Below are positions 26,175 through 34,706 of a DNA stretch of 64,000 bases, one piece after another. Positions within the stretch are counted from its first letter, which is position 1. Every line of letters starts with the position of its first letter. Under the pieces are notes generated by a model. That model was not told where the DNA came from. It worked only from the letters and a program-made list of their open reading frames with translations, and did not search any database. This DNA is from CBDUXP01 sp965371225 [NCBI: uncultured bacterium] (GTDB lineage Bacteria > Abyssobacteria > SURF-5 > CBDUXP01): the NCBI GenBank assembly GCA_965371225.1, contig CBDUXP010000004.1, positions 62,001-126,000 of the forward strand, read 5' to 3'. The position numbers were made by a program, and so were the translations under genes.

Positions 26175-27210
26175 ACCGCACCTGGCCGGAACCGGGAACG
26201 ATGTCGCCCACGCACCAGGCGGTCTCTCCCGCTTTGGTCAGAGCGTCCTGCAGCGCATCCACCCGATCGGGTGGGACGACGCAGACGTACCCGACCCCGA
26301 GGTTGAACGTGCGGCGCATGTCGTCGTCGGGCACGTTGCCGAGGCGTTGTATGGCCCGGAAGATCGGTAGCGGTTCGAAAGTGTCCAGCCGAATGCGCGC
26401 ATCAAGGTTCTCGGGCAGGATGCGGGGAATGTTGTCCGTCATGCCGCCGCCCGTGATGTGCGCCATGCCCCGGATCTCGTGCCGGTCCAGGATGGGGAGG
26501 ATACTGGGCGCGTAACACCGGTGCGGACGCAAGAGGGCATCGCCGATGGGTTCCGGCACGTCGTCCACCCGGTCGCTCGGCGCCAGACCGGCCGCGTCGA
26601 AACAGACCTTGCGCGCCAGGCTGTACCCGTTCGTGTGCAGCCCGCTGGACTGCAGCGCGATGATGCGGTCCCCGGCCTCGATGGCGGCACCGGTGATGAC
26701 GCTCCCCCGGTCGACAATGCCCACGATCGTCCCGACCAAGTCGTAGTCGCCATCCGTATAAACGCCGGGCAGCTCGGCCGTTTCCCCGCCGATGAGGGCG
26801 CACCCGGCGTGCCGGCAACCCTCGGCGACTCCGCGCACGATGGCTTCGATAATGCTGGGGTCGAGCCGGCCGATGCCGATGTAGTCCAGAAAGAACAGGG
26901 GCCGCGCCCCCTGCACGAGGATGTCGTTCACGCAGTGGGACACGATGTCGATGCCCACCGTGTCGTGGATGTTCATTTCGACGGCGACGCGGATTTTCGT
27001 GCCGACGCTGTCCACGCTGCTGACGAGGACCGGGTCTTGCAGGTCCGAGTGGCCCAGCGCGAACAGGCCGCCAAATCCGCCCGTGTTCTGCAGCACGCCT
27101 TCGGTGAACGTGCTTTCCACCAGTGGCCGGATGCGGCCCATCGCCGCCGTGGCGGCGTCGATGTCGACGCCCGCGTTCTTATACGTCAGGCTGGGGTTCG
27201 TGCCGGTCAT
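26167..27210 (-). CDS. purM: AIR synthetase (PurM)
   Basis: 347 residues; ring-closes FGAM to AIR with ATP. It has SLTYKNAGVDIDAATAAM at the start, SSVDSVGTKIRVA, VNDILVQGARPLFFLDYIG, ALIGGETAELPGVY, LQSSGLHTNGYSLAR and AHITGGGMTDNIPR, matching PurM over its full length. The ATG lies 32 bases inside the 3' end of purF, a long overlap, but the conserved N-terminus requires it. Confidence 0.97.
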   Translation of the reverse strand: MTGTNPSLTYKNAGVDIDAATAAMGRIRPLVESTFTEGVLQNTGGFGGLFALGHSDLQDPVLVSSVDSVGTKIRVAVEMNIHDTVGIDIVSHCVNDILVQGARPLFFLDYIGIGRLDPSIIEAIVRGVAEGCRHAGCALIGGETAELPGVYTDGDYDLVGTIVGIVDRGSVITGAAIEAGDRIIALQSSGLHTNGYSLARKVCFDAAGLAPSDRVDDVPEPIGDALLRPHRCYAPSILPILDRHEIRGMAHITGGGMTDNIPRILPENLDARIRLDTFEPLPIFRAIQRLGNVPDDDMRRTFNLGVGYVCVVPPDRVDALQDALTKAGETAWCVGDIVPGSGQVRYG

Positions 27211-28630
27211 AAATCTCGAGCTGAATGGGGCGCCGGTGTTCGACCGAGAGTTTGGTCAGGCCGTTCTGGAAGGGCACGGGGTACTCCCCGTTGAAACAGG
27301 CGTAGCAGAAGGCTTCCCCGTCGCCGCCGCAGGCTTTCGTCATGCCTTCCATGGAGAGGTAGTACACACTGTCCACGCGGAAATGCACGCGCATCTCTTC
27401 GAGCGAGTGCGACGCGGCGATGAGTTCGCCGCGGGAGGGGGTGTCGACCCCGTAGAAGCAGGGGTTTTTTACGGGGGGGCTCGAGACGCGGAAGTGGACC
27501 TCGGTGGCGCCCGCCGTGCGAATCATCTTGACGATTTTCCGGCTCGTGGTGCCCCGCACGATGGAGTCGTCGACCACGACCACGCGCTTACCGGCGAGGC
27601 TTCGGGACACCGGGCTGTACTTGACCTTGGCGCCGAAGTCGCGGATGCTTTGGGCCGGCTCAATGAACGTCCGGCCCACGTAGTGGTTGCGGATCAGGCC
27701 CATGTCGTACGGGATGCCGGTTTCGTGGGCGAAGCCGAGCGCCGCATACACGGAGGAGTCGGGGACGGGGATGACCACGTCCGCCTCGACGGGCGCCTCG
27801 CGGGCCAGCTCTTCCCCGAGTTGGTAGCGGACGCGGTCCACGTCGCGGCCGTAGATGATGCTGTCGGGCCGGGCGAAGTAGACGTACTCGAAGATGCACT
27901 GCTTGGGCTGGGTTGCGGCGAACGGGGTGCGGGAGCGCAGGCCGCTACGATCGATGGTGACCACTTCCCCCGGAGCCACGTCGCGGACGAACTGCGCGTC
28001 TATGATGCTGAAGGCGCACGATTCCGACGCCACGGTGAAGGCGTGGTCGATGCGCCCAATGCTGAGCGGCCGGAATCCCATCGGGTCGCGCGCCGCGAGG
28101 AGCTTGTTCTCGGTGAGGAGCACCAGCGAGTAGGCCCCCTTCACCTGCTGCAAAGCGTCGATGAGGGCGTCCTCGATGGCATCCTCTTTCGATCGCGCAA
28201 TGAGGTGCAGAATCACCTCCGTATCGCTTGTGGAGACGAAGATGCTGCCGTTCTGTTCCAGCCGCTCGCGCAATTCGAGCGCGTTGATCAGGTTCCCGTT
28301 GTGCGCCAGCGCCACCTGCCCCTGCCGGCAGGAGGCGTATTGCGGTTGCGCGTTGCGCAGCAGGCTTGAGCCGCTGGTGGAGTACCGCACGTGCCCGATG
28401 GCGGCCATGCCTTGCAAGTCCTGAATGAGCTGCTCGTTGAACACCTCGGCGACGAGCCCCATCCCCTTGCGCGTCTTCAGCCGCTCGCCGGTCCAGACGG
28501 TGATGCCGGCGCTCTCCTGGCCGCGGTGCTGGAGCGCATAGAGGCCCAGGTAGGTGTGGTTCGCCGCCTCGGGATACCCAAAGATCCCGAAGACGCCGCA
28601 CTCGTGGCGCAATGCGTCGTGCTCAGCCAT
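27179..28630 (-). CDS. purF: Amidophosphoribosyltransferase (PurF), 4Fe-4S type
   Basis: 483 residues, the committing step of purine synthesis (PRPP + glutamine to phosphoribosylamine). After a 10-residue propeptide (MAEHDALRHE) comes CGVFGIFG, whose Cys11 becomes the N-terminal glutaminase nucleophile after cleavage. The PRPP loop is VVVVDDSIVRGTTS. The four cluster cysteines known from the Bacillus enzyme are present: QCIFEYVYFARPDS, PCFYGVD and the CYAC pair in FCYACFNGEYP, so an oxygen-labile 4Fe-4S form is expected. The ATG overlaps the purC end by 8 bases (ATGGCTGA). Confidence 0.97.
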   Translation of the reverse strand: MAEHDALRHECGVFGIFGYPEAANHTYLGLYALQHRGQESAGITVWTGERLKTRKGMGLVAEVFNEQLIQDLQGMAAIGHVRYSTSGSSLLRNAQPQYASCRQGQVALAHNGNLINALELRERLEQNGSIFVSTSDTEVILHLIARSKEDAIEDALIDALQQVKGAYSLVLLTENKLLAARDPMGFRPLSIGRIDHAFTVASESCAFSIIDAQFVRDVAPGEVVTIDRSGLRSRTPFAATQPKQCIFEYVYFARPDSIIYGRDVDRVRYQLGEELAREAPVEADVVIPVPDSSVYAALGFAHETGIPYDMGLIRNHYVGRTFIEPAQSIRDFGAKVKYSPVSRSLAGKRVVVVDDSIVRGTTSRKIVKMIRTAGATEVHFRVSSPPVKNPCFYGVDTPSRGELIAASHSLEEMRVHFRVDSVYYLSMEGMTKACGGDGEAFCYACFNGEYPVPFQNGLTKLSVEHRRPIQLEIYDRHEPQPDV

Positions 28631-29546
28631 GCAGTACCGCCTCCGTGCGGGCAAAGGGCTCGCCGGTGATCTGTTCATACGCTTGCACGTACTGCCGGTG
28701 GCTCGCCTGCACCACCTCCGGCGGCAGCTCGGGCCCCGGCGGCGTCTTGTCCCAATCCAGCGCCGCCGCATAGTCCCGCATGGATTGCTTGTCGAAATTC
28801 CGCTGCGGGCGGCCGGGTTCGTACTCCGCGCTGAGCCAGTAGCGCGATGAATCCGGGGTCAGCGCCTCGTCGATCCACACGAGGTCGCCATTCTCCACGC
28901 CGAATTCGAACTTGGTGTCGCTGAGGATGAGCCCGTTCTGCGCCACGTGGTCCGCCGCCGCCCGGTAAATCTCCAGGCTGAGGTCACGCATCCGGGCCGC
29001 GAGGGCCTGGTCCCCGAGGAGGGCGGCCGCCTCTTCGAACGTAAGGGGCTCATCGTGTCCCGTATCGGCTTTGGTGGTGGGCGTAAAGATGGGTTCCGGC
29101 AGCTGGGCGGCTTCCACGAGGCCGCGCGGCAGCGGGACCCCGCAGATGGATTGATGCTGCTGGTAGGCCGTCCAGCCGGACCCGGCCAGGTATCCCCGGA
29201 CGACGCATTCGACGGGCAGCGGCTCCGACTTGCGCACGAGCATGCTTCGGTCCGCCAGTTGCGCCCGGTCTCCCTGTAGGTCGGCGGGAAACTCGTTGAA
29301 GTCCGCCGTGATCATGTGGTGCCGCACCTCCCCCGCAAAGTAGCGGAACCAGTAGGCGGAGAGCTGGGTGAGGATGGCCCCCTTGTCGGGAATCCCCGTC
29401 GGCAGCACCACGTCATACACGCTGACGCGGTCCGTAGCCACGAACAGCAGGTCGTCGCCGTACGTATAGATGTCGCGCACCTTCCCCCGTCGCCAGAGTT
29501 CGCGCCCGGGGAGGCGGGTGTCCAGGATGACGGGGAATTCGTTCAC
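28623..29546 (-). CDS. purC: SAICAR synthetase (PurC)
   Basis: 307 residues; joins aspartate to CAIR. It has RGKVRDIYTYGDDLLFVATDRVS, PLPVECVVRGYLAGSGW, GLILSDTKFEFG and WIDEALTPDSSRYW. At about 300 residues it belongs to the long form resembling yeast Ade1 rather than the about 237-residue E. coli form. GTG 29546 overlaps the purB TGA (GTGA); sequence further upstream in this frame lies inside purB and has no PurC character. Confidence 0.96.
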   Translation of the reverse strand: MNEFPVILDTRLPGRELWRRGKVRDIYTYGDDLLFVATDRVSVYDVVLPTGIPDKGAILTQLSAYWFRYFAGEVRHHMITADFNEFPADLQGDRAQLADRSMLVRKSEPLPVECVVRGYLAGSGWTAYQQHQSICGVPLPRGLVEAAQLPEPIFTPTTKADTGHDEPLTFEEAAALLGDQALAARMRDLSLEIYRAAADHVAQNGLILSDTKFEFGVENGDLVWIDEALTPDSSRYWLSAEYEPGRPQRNFDKQSMRDYAAALDWDKTPPGPELPPEVVQASHRQYVQAYEQITGEPFARTEAVLHG

Positions 29547-30901
29547 CTGCGCGATACCGCCTTGCTTCGTGGGGATTTTGCCTTCTCGCCCCGGCGCCGT
29601 GCGGCCGGCAGCACGCCGGTTCGGCGGAGAATCGTGTCCACGTGCTTGAGATGATGCTCCAGGTCGAACAGTCCTTCCAGCGCGCCGTTGCCCAGCCGGC
29701 GCTGGACGTCGGGCTCCTGCTTCAGGAGGGTGCGGAAGTCGGCGCCGTTCTCCCACACTTGCATGGCGCAGCTCTGCACCACCTGATAGGCATCGTCGCG
29801 GGTCATCCCCGCGTCCGTCAGGGCGAGCAGCACGCGCTGAGAGTAGATGAGGCCGTGGGTGCGATGCAGATTCTCCAGCATCCGGTCCGGATACACCCTC
29901 AGCTTGTCCATCACGCGGGTGAACCGCCAGAGCATGTAATCGATCAGGATGGCGCTGTCCGGGAGAATGATCCGTTCGGCGCTGGAGTGGGAGATATCGC
30001 GCTCATGCCAGAGCGCCACGTTCTCCAGGGCCGCCGTCGCATTGTTTCGCACGACGCGGGCGAGGCCGGACACGGTCTCACAACTGACGGGGTTCCGCTT
30101 GTGGGGCATGGCGGAACTCCCCTTCTGGCGGCCGGCAAAGGGCTCTTCCACCTCGTGGATGTCCGTGCGCTGGAGGTTCCGGATCTCGGTGGCGCACTTT
30201 TCCAGGGACCCCCCGATCAGGGCCAGCACCTGGGCGAACTCCGCGTGCCGGTCCCGCTGAATGATCTGCGTGCTGGCGGGAGCGGGAGTCAGGCCCAGCT
30301 TCTTGCAGACGTGAGCCTCGACGCGGGGATCCACATTGGCGAACGTGCCCACCGCCCCGCTGATCTGCCCGACCGCGATCCGCTCGCGCATGGCCAGGAG
30401 CCGCTCGCGGTTGCGGCCCATCTCGTCGTACCAGAGCGCCAGCTTGATCCCGAAGGTGGTGGGCTCGGCATGGATGCCGTGGGACCGGCCGATCATGACC
30501 GTGTCCTTGTGTTCCCGCGCCCGGCGTTTTAGCACCGCGCGGAGGCCCTCGAGCCCGGCCGCGATCCGGTCGCACGAACGGGCGCATTGGACCGCGAGCG
30601 CGGTGTCTAGCACGTCTGACGACGTCATCCCCATGTGGATGTAGCGGGAGGACGGCCCCACATGCTCCGCCACGTTAGTGAGAAAGGCGATCACGTCATG
30701 GTGGACCTCGGCCTCGATCTCTTGCGTACGTTCGACCGAAAACTTCGCCCGCTTCTTGATGCGGTCCAGATCGGCCTTCGGGATATTGCCCAGTTTGTGT
30801 TGGGCCTCGCAGGCCAGCAACTCGACCTCCAGCCACAACTGCAGGCGGGCCTGATCGCTCCAGAGCGCGGCAATTTCGGGCCGGGAATAGCGCGGAATCA
30901 T
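29543..30901 (-). CDS. purB: Adenylosuccinate lyase (PurB)
   Basis: 452 residues, acting twice: SAICAR to AICAR, and adenylosuccinate to AMP. It begins MIPRYSRPEIAALWSDQARL, with HHDVIAFLTNVAE, HMGMTSSDVLDTA, IGRSHGIHAEP (catalytic His) and the fumarase-superfamily signature GSSAMPHKRNPV carrying the mobile-loop serine. The C-terminus is basic (AARRRGEKAKSPRSK). It is the first gene of the eleven-gene purine-recG-rsmD run, with its own promoter about 100 bases upstream. Confidence 0.97.
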   Translation of the reverse strand: MIPRYSRPEIAALWSDQARLQLWLEVELLACEAQHKLGNIPKADLDRIKKRAKFSVERTQEIEAEVHHDVIAFLTNVAEHVGPSSRYIHMGMTSSDVLDTALAVQCARSCDRIAAGLEGLRAVLKRRAREHKDTVMIGRSHGIHAEPTTFGIKLALWYDEMGRNRERLLAMRERIAVGQISGAVGTFANVDPRVEAHVCKKLGLTPAPASTQIIQRDRHAEFAQVLALIGGSLEKCATEIRNLQRTDIHEVEEPFAGRQKGSSAMPHKRNPVSCETVSGLARVVRNNATAALENVALWHERDISHSSAERIILPDSAILIDYMLWRFTRVMDKLRVYPDRMLENLHRTHGLIYSQRVLLALTDAGMTRDDAYQVVQSCAMQVWENGADFRTLLKQEPDVQRRLGNGALEGLFDLEHHLKHVDTILRRTGVLPAARRRGEKAKSPRSKAVSRR

Positions 30902-31000
30902 GGGGGCCCCTGGGGCGGGTGGACGCCGCCAGCGCGGCCGCGGGCCGTACAGCTGGGAGCGGGCAGTGGGCTGGACACGATGCAGAAGACGCGCCGCGTC

Positions 31001-31029
31001 ATTGTATTCTGGAGGTCACGTCCGGTCAA
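31001..31029 (-). promoter_or_regulatory. Sigma70-type promoter of the purB operon
   Basis: -35 TTGACC (31029-31024), 17-base spacer, -10 TACAAT (31006-31001), each 5 of 6 matches. The -35 overlaps the stop codon of the plsC-like gene just upstream. Transcription would start near 30994, giving a leader of about 93 bases before purB. I see no purine-riboswitch-like conserved core in that leader. Confidence 0.8.
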
Positions 31030-31853
31030 GGAAGCCCCACCGGTTGGGCTTCCTGCGTCAGGTGCTCGCGGGCGGTGGCGACCAGTTCGGTAATCCGGTC
31101 CCGGGTGGTGGCGGTGAGCGCGCGCCGCTCCCGCACAGATTTGCCCCGCGTGTCGATGCAGGGGCCGACCACCACGTGCACGCGCCCGGGCTCCGGGCAG
31201 AGCTTGCCGCGCGGCAGCACCGCCCGGGTGCCGGCAATCGCCACGGGCAGGATTGGCGCTCCGGCCCGCAAGGCCAGAATGAAGGCCCCCGCCTGGAACT
31301 CCAGCAGCTCACCGTTGTCGCTGCGGTGGCCTTCGGGAAAGACCAGCATGCCGCCGCCATCGGCGATGTAGCGCGCGGCTTCGTTCAGACTTTCCATGGC
31401 CTGGCGCCGGTTCTCCCGGTCCAACGACAGGAACCCGAGTCCCCGGAACCCGTGGCCGAGCACAGGAAGGCTGAAGAGTTCCCGTTTGGCCAGCGCACTG
31501 AACGACCGGGGTATCCAGCCGCAGAGCAGTGGCGGGTCGAAGTGGCTCTCATGATTGGCCACCAACACGAAGCCGCCCGTGGACGGTACGTGCTCCAGTC
31601 CCTGGATGCTCGTGCGGACCCCGCACAGTTTCATCAACCGTTGGCCGAACGAACGCTTGCACCAAGCCCCGAGCGAATCCCGCCGGTTCAGCAGCCCGCT
31701 CAGGATGGCCGGGGGGGCGTACGCAACGATGAGGGCGATTGTGCCGATGTAGTTGACCATCGCGCGCAATCGGCGGCGCAGGCCCGCCGGCGCTGCGGCT
31801 CGCGGCTGGCTCACCGGGATCCCGCTCCCGGTGTCAGGGAGTGCAGCACGCAC
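31026..31853 (-). CDS. PlsC-family 1-acylglycerol-3-phosphate acyltransferase (copy 2)
   Basis: 275 residues with an N-terminal hydrophobic helix (VNYIGTIALIVAYAPPAIL), then the acyltransferase blocks NHESHFD (H-x4-D catalytic pair), FRGLGFLSLDR, MLVFPEGHRS and LPVAIAGTRAVLPRG. It transfers an acyl chain to lysophosphatidate or a related acceptor at the inner membrane. The GTG at 31853 directly follows the previous stop (TAAGTG) and has GGGAAG upstream; ATG 31760 is an alternative. It is a paralogue of its immediate neighbour, sharing GLEHVP..GGFVL..NHESH.D. Exact acceptor unknown. Confidence 0.88.
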   Translation of the reverse strand: MRAALPDTGSGIPVSQPRAAAPAGLRRRLRAMVNYIGTIALIVAYAPPAILSGLLNRRDSLGAWCKRSFGQRLMKLCGVRTSIQGLEHVPSTGGFVLVANHESHFDPPLLCGWIPRSFSALAKRELFSLPVLGHGFRGLGFLSLDRENRRQAMESLNEAARYIADGGGMLVFPEGHRSDNGELLEFQAGAFILALRAGAPILPVAIAGTRAVLPRGKLCPEPGRVHVVVGPCIDTRGKSVRERRALTATTRDRITELVATAREHLTQEAQPVGLP

Positions 31854-32606
31854 TTAGCTTCCCGCATGCGCTTCCGATTCCGCCTTCAGCGTGGCCTTGG
31901 CGCGCCGCCGGAGATCCGCGATGGTGTCCTGCGCCTCGGCCAACAGCGCGTCGCGGTCCTCCAGCCCTCGGCCGGCGACCGGAATGGGCGGCCCGATGAG
32001 CAAGTGGACGCGGCCGGACCGGATGTTGACGCTCCGCCAGGGCAGCACCTCCCGTGTGCCCGCGATGGCTGCAGGAATCAGCGGCACTTGTGCCTTCAAG
32101 GCCATTACGAAGCCTCCCTTCTTAAACTCTTGTATATCACCGGATTCTGTTCTATGCCCTTCCGGGAATACCAGCACTACGCCCCCCTGCTGCAGGTGGC
32201 GCGTGGCCGCGTCCATTTCCTGCATCGATTGCGCGTGGTCCGCCCGGTTTACCTCAATGAAGCCGAACCCGCGGAAGCCGGCTCCCATGATCGGAATGCG
32301 AAACAGCTCCGTCTTGGCCACGATGGTGAAGTCCCGGGGGAACCAGCCGCATAGGAAAGGGCCGTCGTAATGACTCTCGTGATTCGAGATCAAGACAAAG
32401 CCGCCTTCTTGCGGCACATGCTCCAGCCCTTCGACGGTGGCGTTTACCCCCGTGGACCGCAAGACCCAGAGGCCGGCCCAGCGTATGGTCCGGGGGCCGA
32501 GTTTGGGCCCGAGCCCGACCAGACCGGCGATCGCCCCGATGAAACAGGCCGCCCCAACGAAGAACACGGCCGCTAGGCCTCTGTACAGGAGGCGAAGCAG
32601 GCCCAT
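31854..32606 (-). CDS. PlsC-family 1-acylglycerol-3-phosphate acyltransferase (copy 1)
   Basis: 250 residues: hydrophobic N-terminus (MGLLRLLYRGLAAVFFVG and a second helix), NHESHYD catalytic motif, FRGFGFIEVNR, VLVFPEGHRT, IPAAIAGTREVLPW. The ATG shares one base with the ArnT-like TGA (TGATG), so it is coupled to that gene. Two adjacent PlsC paralogues suggest different positions or acceptors (for example phosphatidic acid versus an envelope lipid), but the sequence does not tell which. Confidence 0.9.
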   Translation of the reverse strand: MGLLRLLYRGLAAVFFVGAACFIGAIAGLVGLGPKLGPRTIRWAGLWVLRSTGVNATVEGLEHVPQEGGFVLISNHESHYDGPFLCGWFPRDFTIVAKTELFRIPIMGAGFRGFGFIEVNRADHAQSMQEMDAATRHLQQGGVVLVFPEGHRTESGDIQEFKKGGFVMALKAQVPLIPAAIAGTREVLPWRSVNIRSGRVHLLIGPPIPVAGRGLEDRDALLAEAQDTIADLRRRAKATLKAESEAHAGS

Positions 32607-34396
32607 CAGGTGGCGGGAGGGCGGTTGGTGAGCAGCACCCAGATGCGGGAGCCGATCCGATCCCGATGCACCAGCACGAACCGGTCGGGAATCGTATCGC
32701 GGTATCGGTCGTAGTGCTTCTCTTCGATAATCGCGAGTAGGGGTCCGGGCCGAGTAGTGTCGGCCGTGGTAATCGCCGGCGGAGTATCGATCTCCAGGTG
32801 GCGTCCATAATAGAACGCGATGTCCGCCCGGAAGGAATGAAAGAGGACGACCTGGGCATTGGCGCCCGCCATGTGTTGCCATCCGCGGACAGTTTCGGCA
32901 AAGCCGCGCGCCGATTTCACCGAGTCGAAGGCCGGCAGGACGATGCCACTACACACGCCCAATACCAGGGTCGTTAGGACGACGATGGTAGGAATGACGC
33001 GGGAGGGCGGCCGGGGCAGGTGATGGAGCAAGGCCCAGGCGCCCAGGCACGAAAAGGCGATGCCGCCGCCGATGCCTGGGTCTGCCAGGGTGCGCAGGAG
33101 CGGCCCCGCCCCATCCAACTCGTGCCGGAGCCGGCTCCACGTGGGACCAGCGGTCGCCGGAATTCCATCGCGGGTCAGGAGCATCAGCACCACCAGGCTC
33201 ATGCCGGTGGCGATCGTGCCGATTGATAGCAGGAGCGTGGGCACCATCACCCTCCGCACCTGCGGCAGGCGGCGGAGGTCGCTGGCGTATTGCCGCAGAT
33301 GCGCCGCGACGAGCAGGGCTAACCCGGGGTAGATGGGGAGCAAGTACTGGCCCCGCTTGCCGGAGATAGCGCTGAAGACGAGAAACGGGGCCACCACCCA
33401 ACACCAGGCGAGCCGCAGCCGCGGCCATTCCACCGTCCCCCGCGCGCGCACCGCGGCCCAGACCGCCGTCGGCAGGAAGACGCTCCAGGGCAGAAACTCC
33501 CCCAATAGGCCCACCGCGTAGTGGTAGACCGGCTTCTGGTGGCTGTAGCTGGTCACCAGGCGCCCGGTCGTCTGCCGCAACAATTCGTCCAGGCTGCCGA
33601 ACGCGCCCCCGCTGCGGGCGTATGCCGCGCGCCACCAGGGCGCCACTAGCAGGAGCGCGCACGCGGCGGCGCCCGCCAGGAGGATGCCGGCTCGACGGGG
33701 GCGGCCGATGGTCCAGCCATAACTGCCCAGCACCACCGCCGGGATGAGCAGCGCCACGGGGCCCTTGGTCAGCAGCCCCGCCGTCATGCCCGCCAACACT
33801 CCCACGCTCCAGGGCCCCCACCGCCGGTCGGCGTCCAGGGCACGGACGCCGGAGAGTATGGCGATGGTGACCCACAAGGTGAGCACGGCATCCAGCGCCC
33901 CATTGCGGCTAAACCAGAAGAACTGCACGCTCGTGGCGAGGATGAGCGCCGCCACGAGCCCCGTCCATTCGTCCCACCGGCGTGCGCCGGCGCGCCAGAC
34001 CAGCAGCAGGGTGCAGAGGGCCGCGAAGGCCGAGGGCAGGCGTGCGGTCACTTCATTCACGGAGGCGGCTCGCTCCCGCGGTCCCCGCCCGGGCCGGCGC
34101 CATTCCACCCACCGGCCGTAGGTCTCGGCGCACGCGGTCGTCAGCCAGAACATCAGGGGGGGCTTCTCCTGGTACACGTCCCCGTTGAGGCGGGGCAGGA
34201 TGTAGTCCCCTCCTGCGCGCATCTCCCGCGCAACCAGCGCATAGCGCACCTCGTCCGGCGCCCAGAGATCATGGGCGCCCAGATTGCTGAAGAACAGGGC
34301 GAGGGCGACCGCCACGAGCACGAGCCCGGCCGCGACCGGCTTGGGTTGCCGGACGGGGGCCGCGGGAAGCATCGGGGGCGCCACCGGCGCGGTCAC
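32606..34396 (-). CDS. ArnT-like lipid-linked sugar transferase (GT83/PMT superfamily)
   Basis: 596 residues. The first periplasmic loop has LGAHDLWAPDEVRYALVAREM and QEKPPLMFW, the acidic and Lys/Pro motifs of ArnT/PMT enzymes, followed by about ten hydrophobic helices and a C-terminal soluble part (about residues 490-596). Family members move a sugar from undecaprenyl phosphate onto lipid A or other envelope acceptors on the outer face of the inner membrane. The GT2 and LAB_N genes just before it probably make and flip or present that lipid-linked sugar. GTG start, 1 base after the LAB_N stop. Confidence 0.9.
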   Translation of the reverse strand: MTAPVAPPMLPAAPVRQPKPVAAGLVLVAVALALFFSNLGAHDLWAPDEVRYALVAREMRAGGDYILPRLNGDVYQEKPPLMFWLTTACAETYGRWVEWRRPGRGPRERAASVNEVTARLPSAFAALCTLLLVWRAGARRWDEWTGLVAALILATSVQFFWFSRNGALDAVLTLWVTIAILSGVRALDADRRWGPWSVGVLAGMTAGLLTKGPVALLIPAVVLGSYGWTIGRPRRAGILLAGAAACALLLVAPWWRAAYARSGGAFGSLDELLRQTTGRLVTSYSHQKPVYHYAVGLLGEFLPWSVFLPTAVWAAVRARGTVEWPRLRLAWCWVVAPFLVFSAISGKRGQYLLPIYPGLALLVAAHLRQYASDLRRLPQVRRVMVPTLLLSIGTIATGMSLVVLMLLTRDGIPATAGPTWSRLRHELDGAGPLLRTLADPGIGGGIAFSCLGAWALLHHLPRPPSRVIPTIVVLTTLVLGVCSGIVLPAFDSVKSARGFAETVRGWQHMAGANAQVVLFHSFRADIAFYYGRHLEIDTPPAITTADTTRPGPLLAIIEEKHYDRYRDTIPDRFVLVHRDRIGSRIWVLLTNRPPAT

Positions 34397-34397
34397 G

Positions 34398-34706
34398 TTA
34401 GCCAGGGGCCTCCTCCTGCCGTTCCCGCGCCAGGAGCATGAGGTTGCGCGTGTAGATGAGGAACCCGGTGGTTTGGCCCAGCGCGATGACGGGATCCTGG
34501 CGGCCGAAGAACGCGTACGTGAACAGCATGAAACTCCCGAGCAAGCTCAGGTACCAGAAGGCTTTGGGGATGACGCTGCGCTTGGCCCGTTCCGAGACGA
34601 TCCACTGGACGAGAAAGCGCGAGAAAAACACGGTCTGCCCGACCATGCCCCAGACAAACCAGCGGTCGGTGAGATTCTCAAGGAGTCGGGCCCACAGGTC
34701 GTCCAT
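34398..34706 (-). CDS. LAB_N (lipid-A-disaccharide synthase N-terminal-like) membrane protein
   Basis: 102 residues with three hydrophobic helices. WGMVGQTVFFSRFLVQWIVSE, IPKAFWYLSLLGS and QTTGFLIYTRNLMLL match the small LAB_N family, which is fused to LpxB in some bacteria and occurs alone beside GT2 and ArnT genes in others. It begins exactly after the GT2 stop (TAAATG). A role in handling undecaprenyl-linked sugars is inferred from this context. It is complete, not a truncated lpxB. Confidence 0.9.
   Translation of the reverse strand: MDDLWARLLENLTDRWFVWGMVGQTVFFSRFLVQWIVSERAKRSVIPKAFWYLSLLGSFMLFTYAFFGRQDPVIALGQTTGFLIYTRNLMLLARERQEEAPG

Noticed and set aside
30902-31000. Purine riboswitch in the purB leader
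   Set aside because: The leader of about 90 bases is GC-rich and lacks the conserved purine-aptamer junction sequences.
34398-34706. Truncated lpxB pseudogene
   Set aside because: The sequence is a complete LAB_N family protein with its own start and stop touching both neighbours; stand-alone copies next to GT2 and ArnT genes are known.
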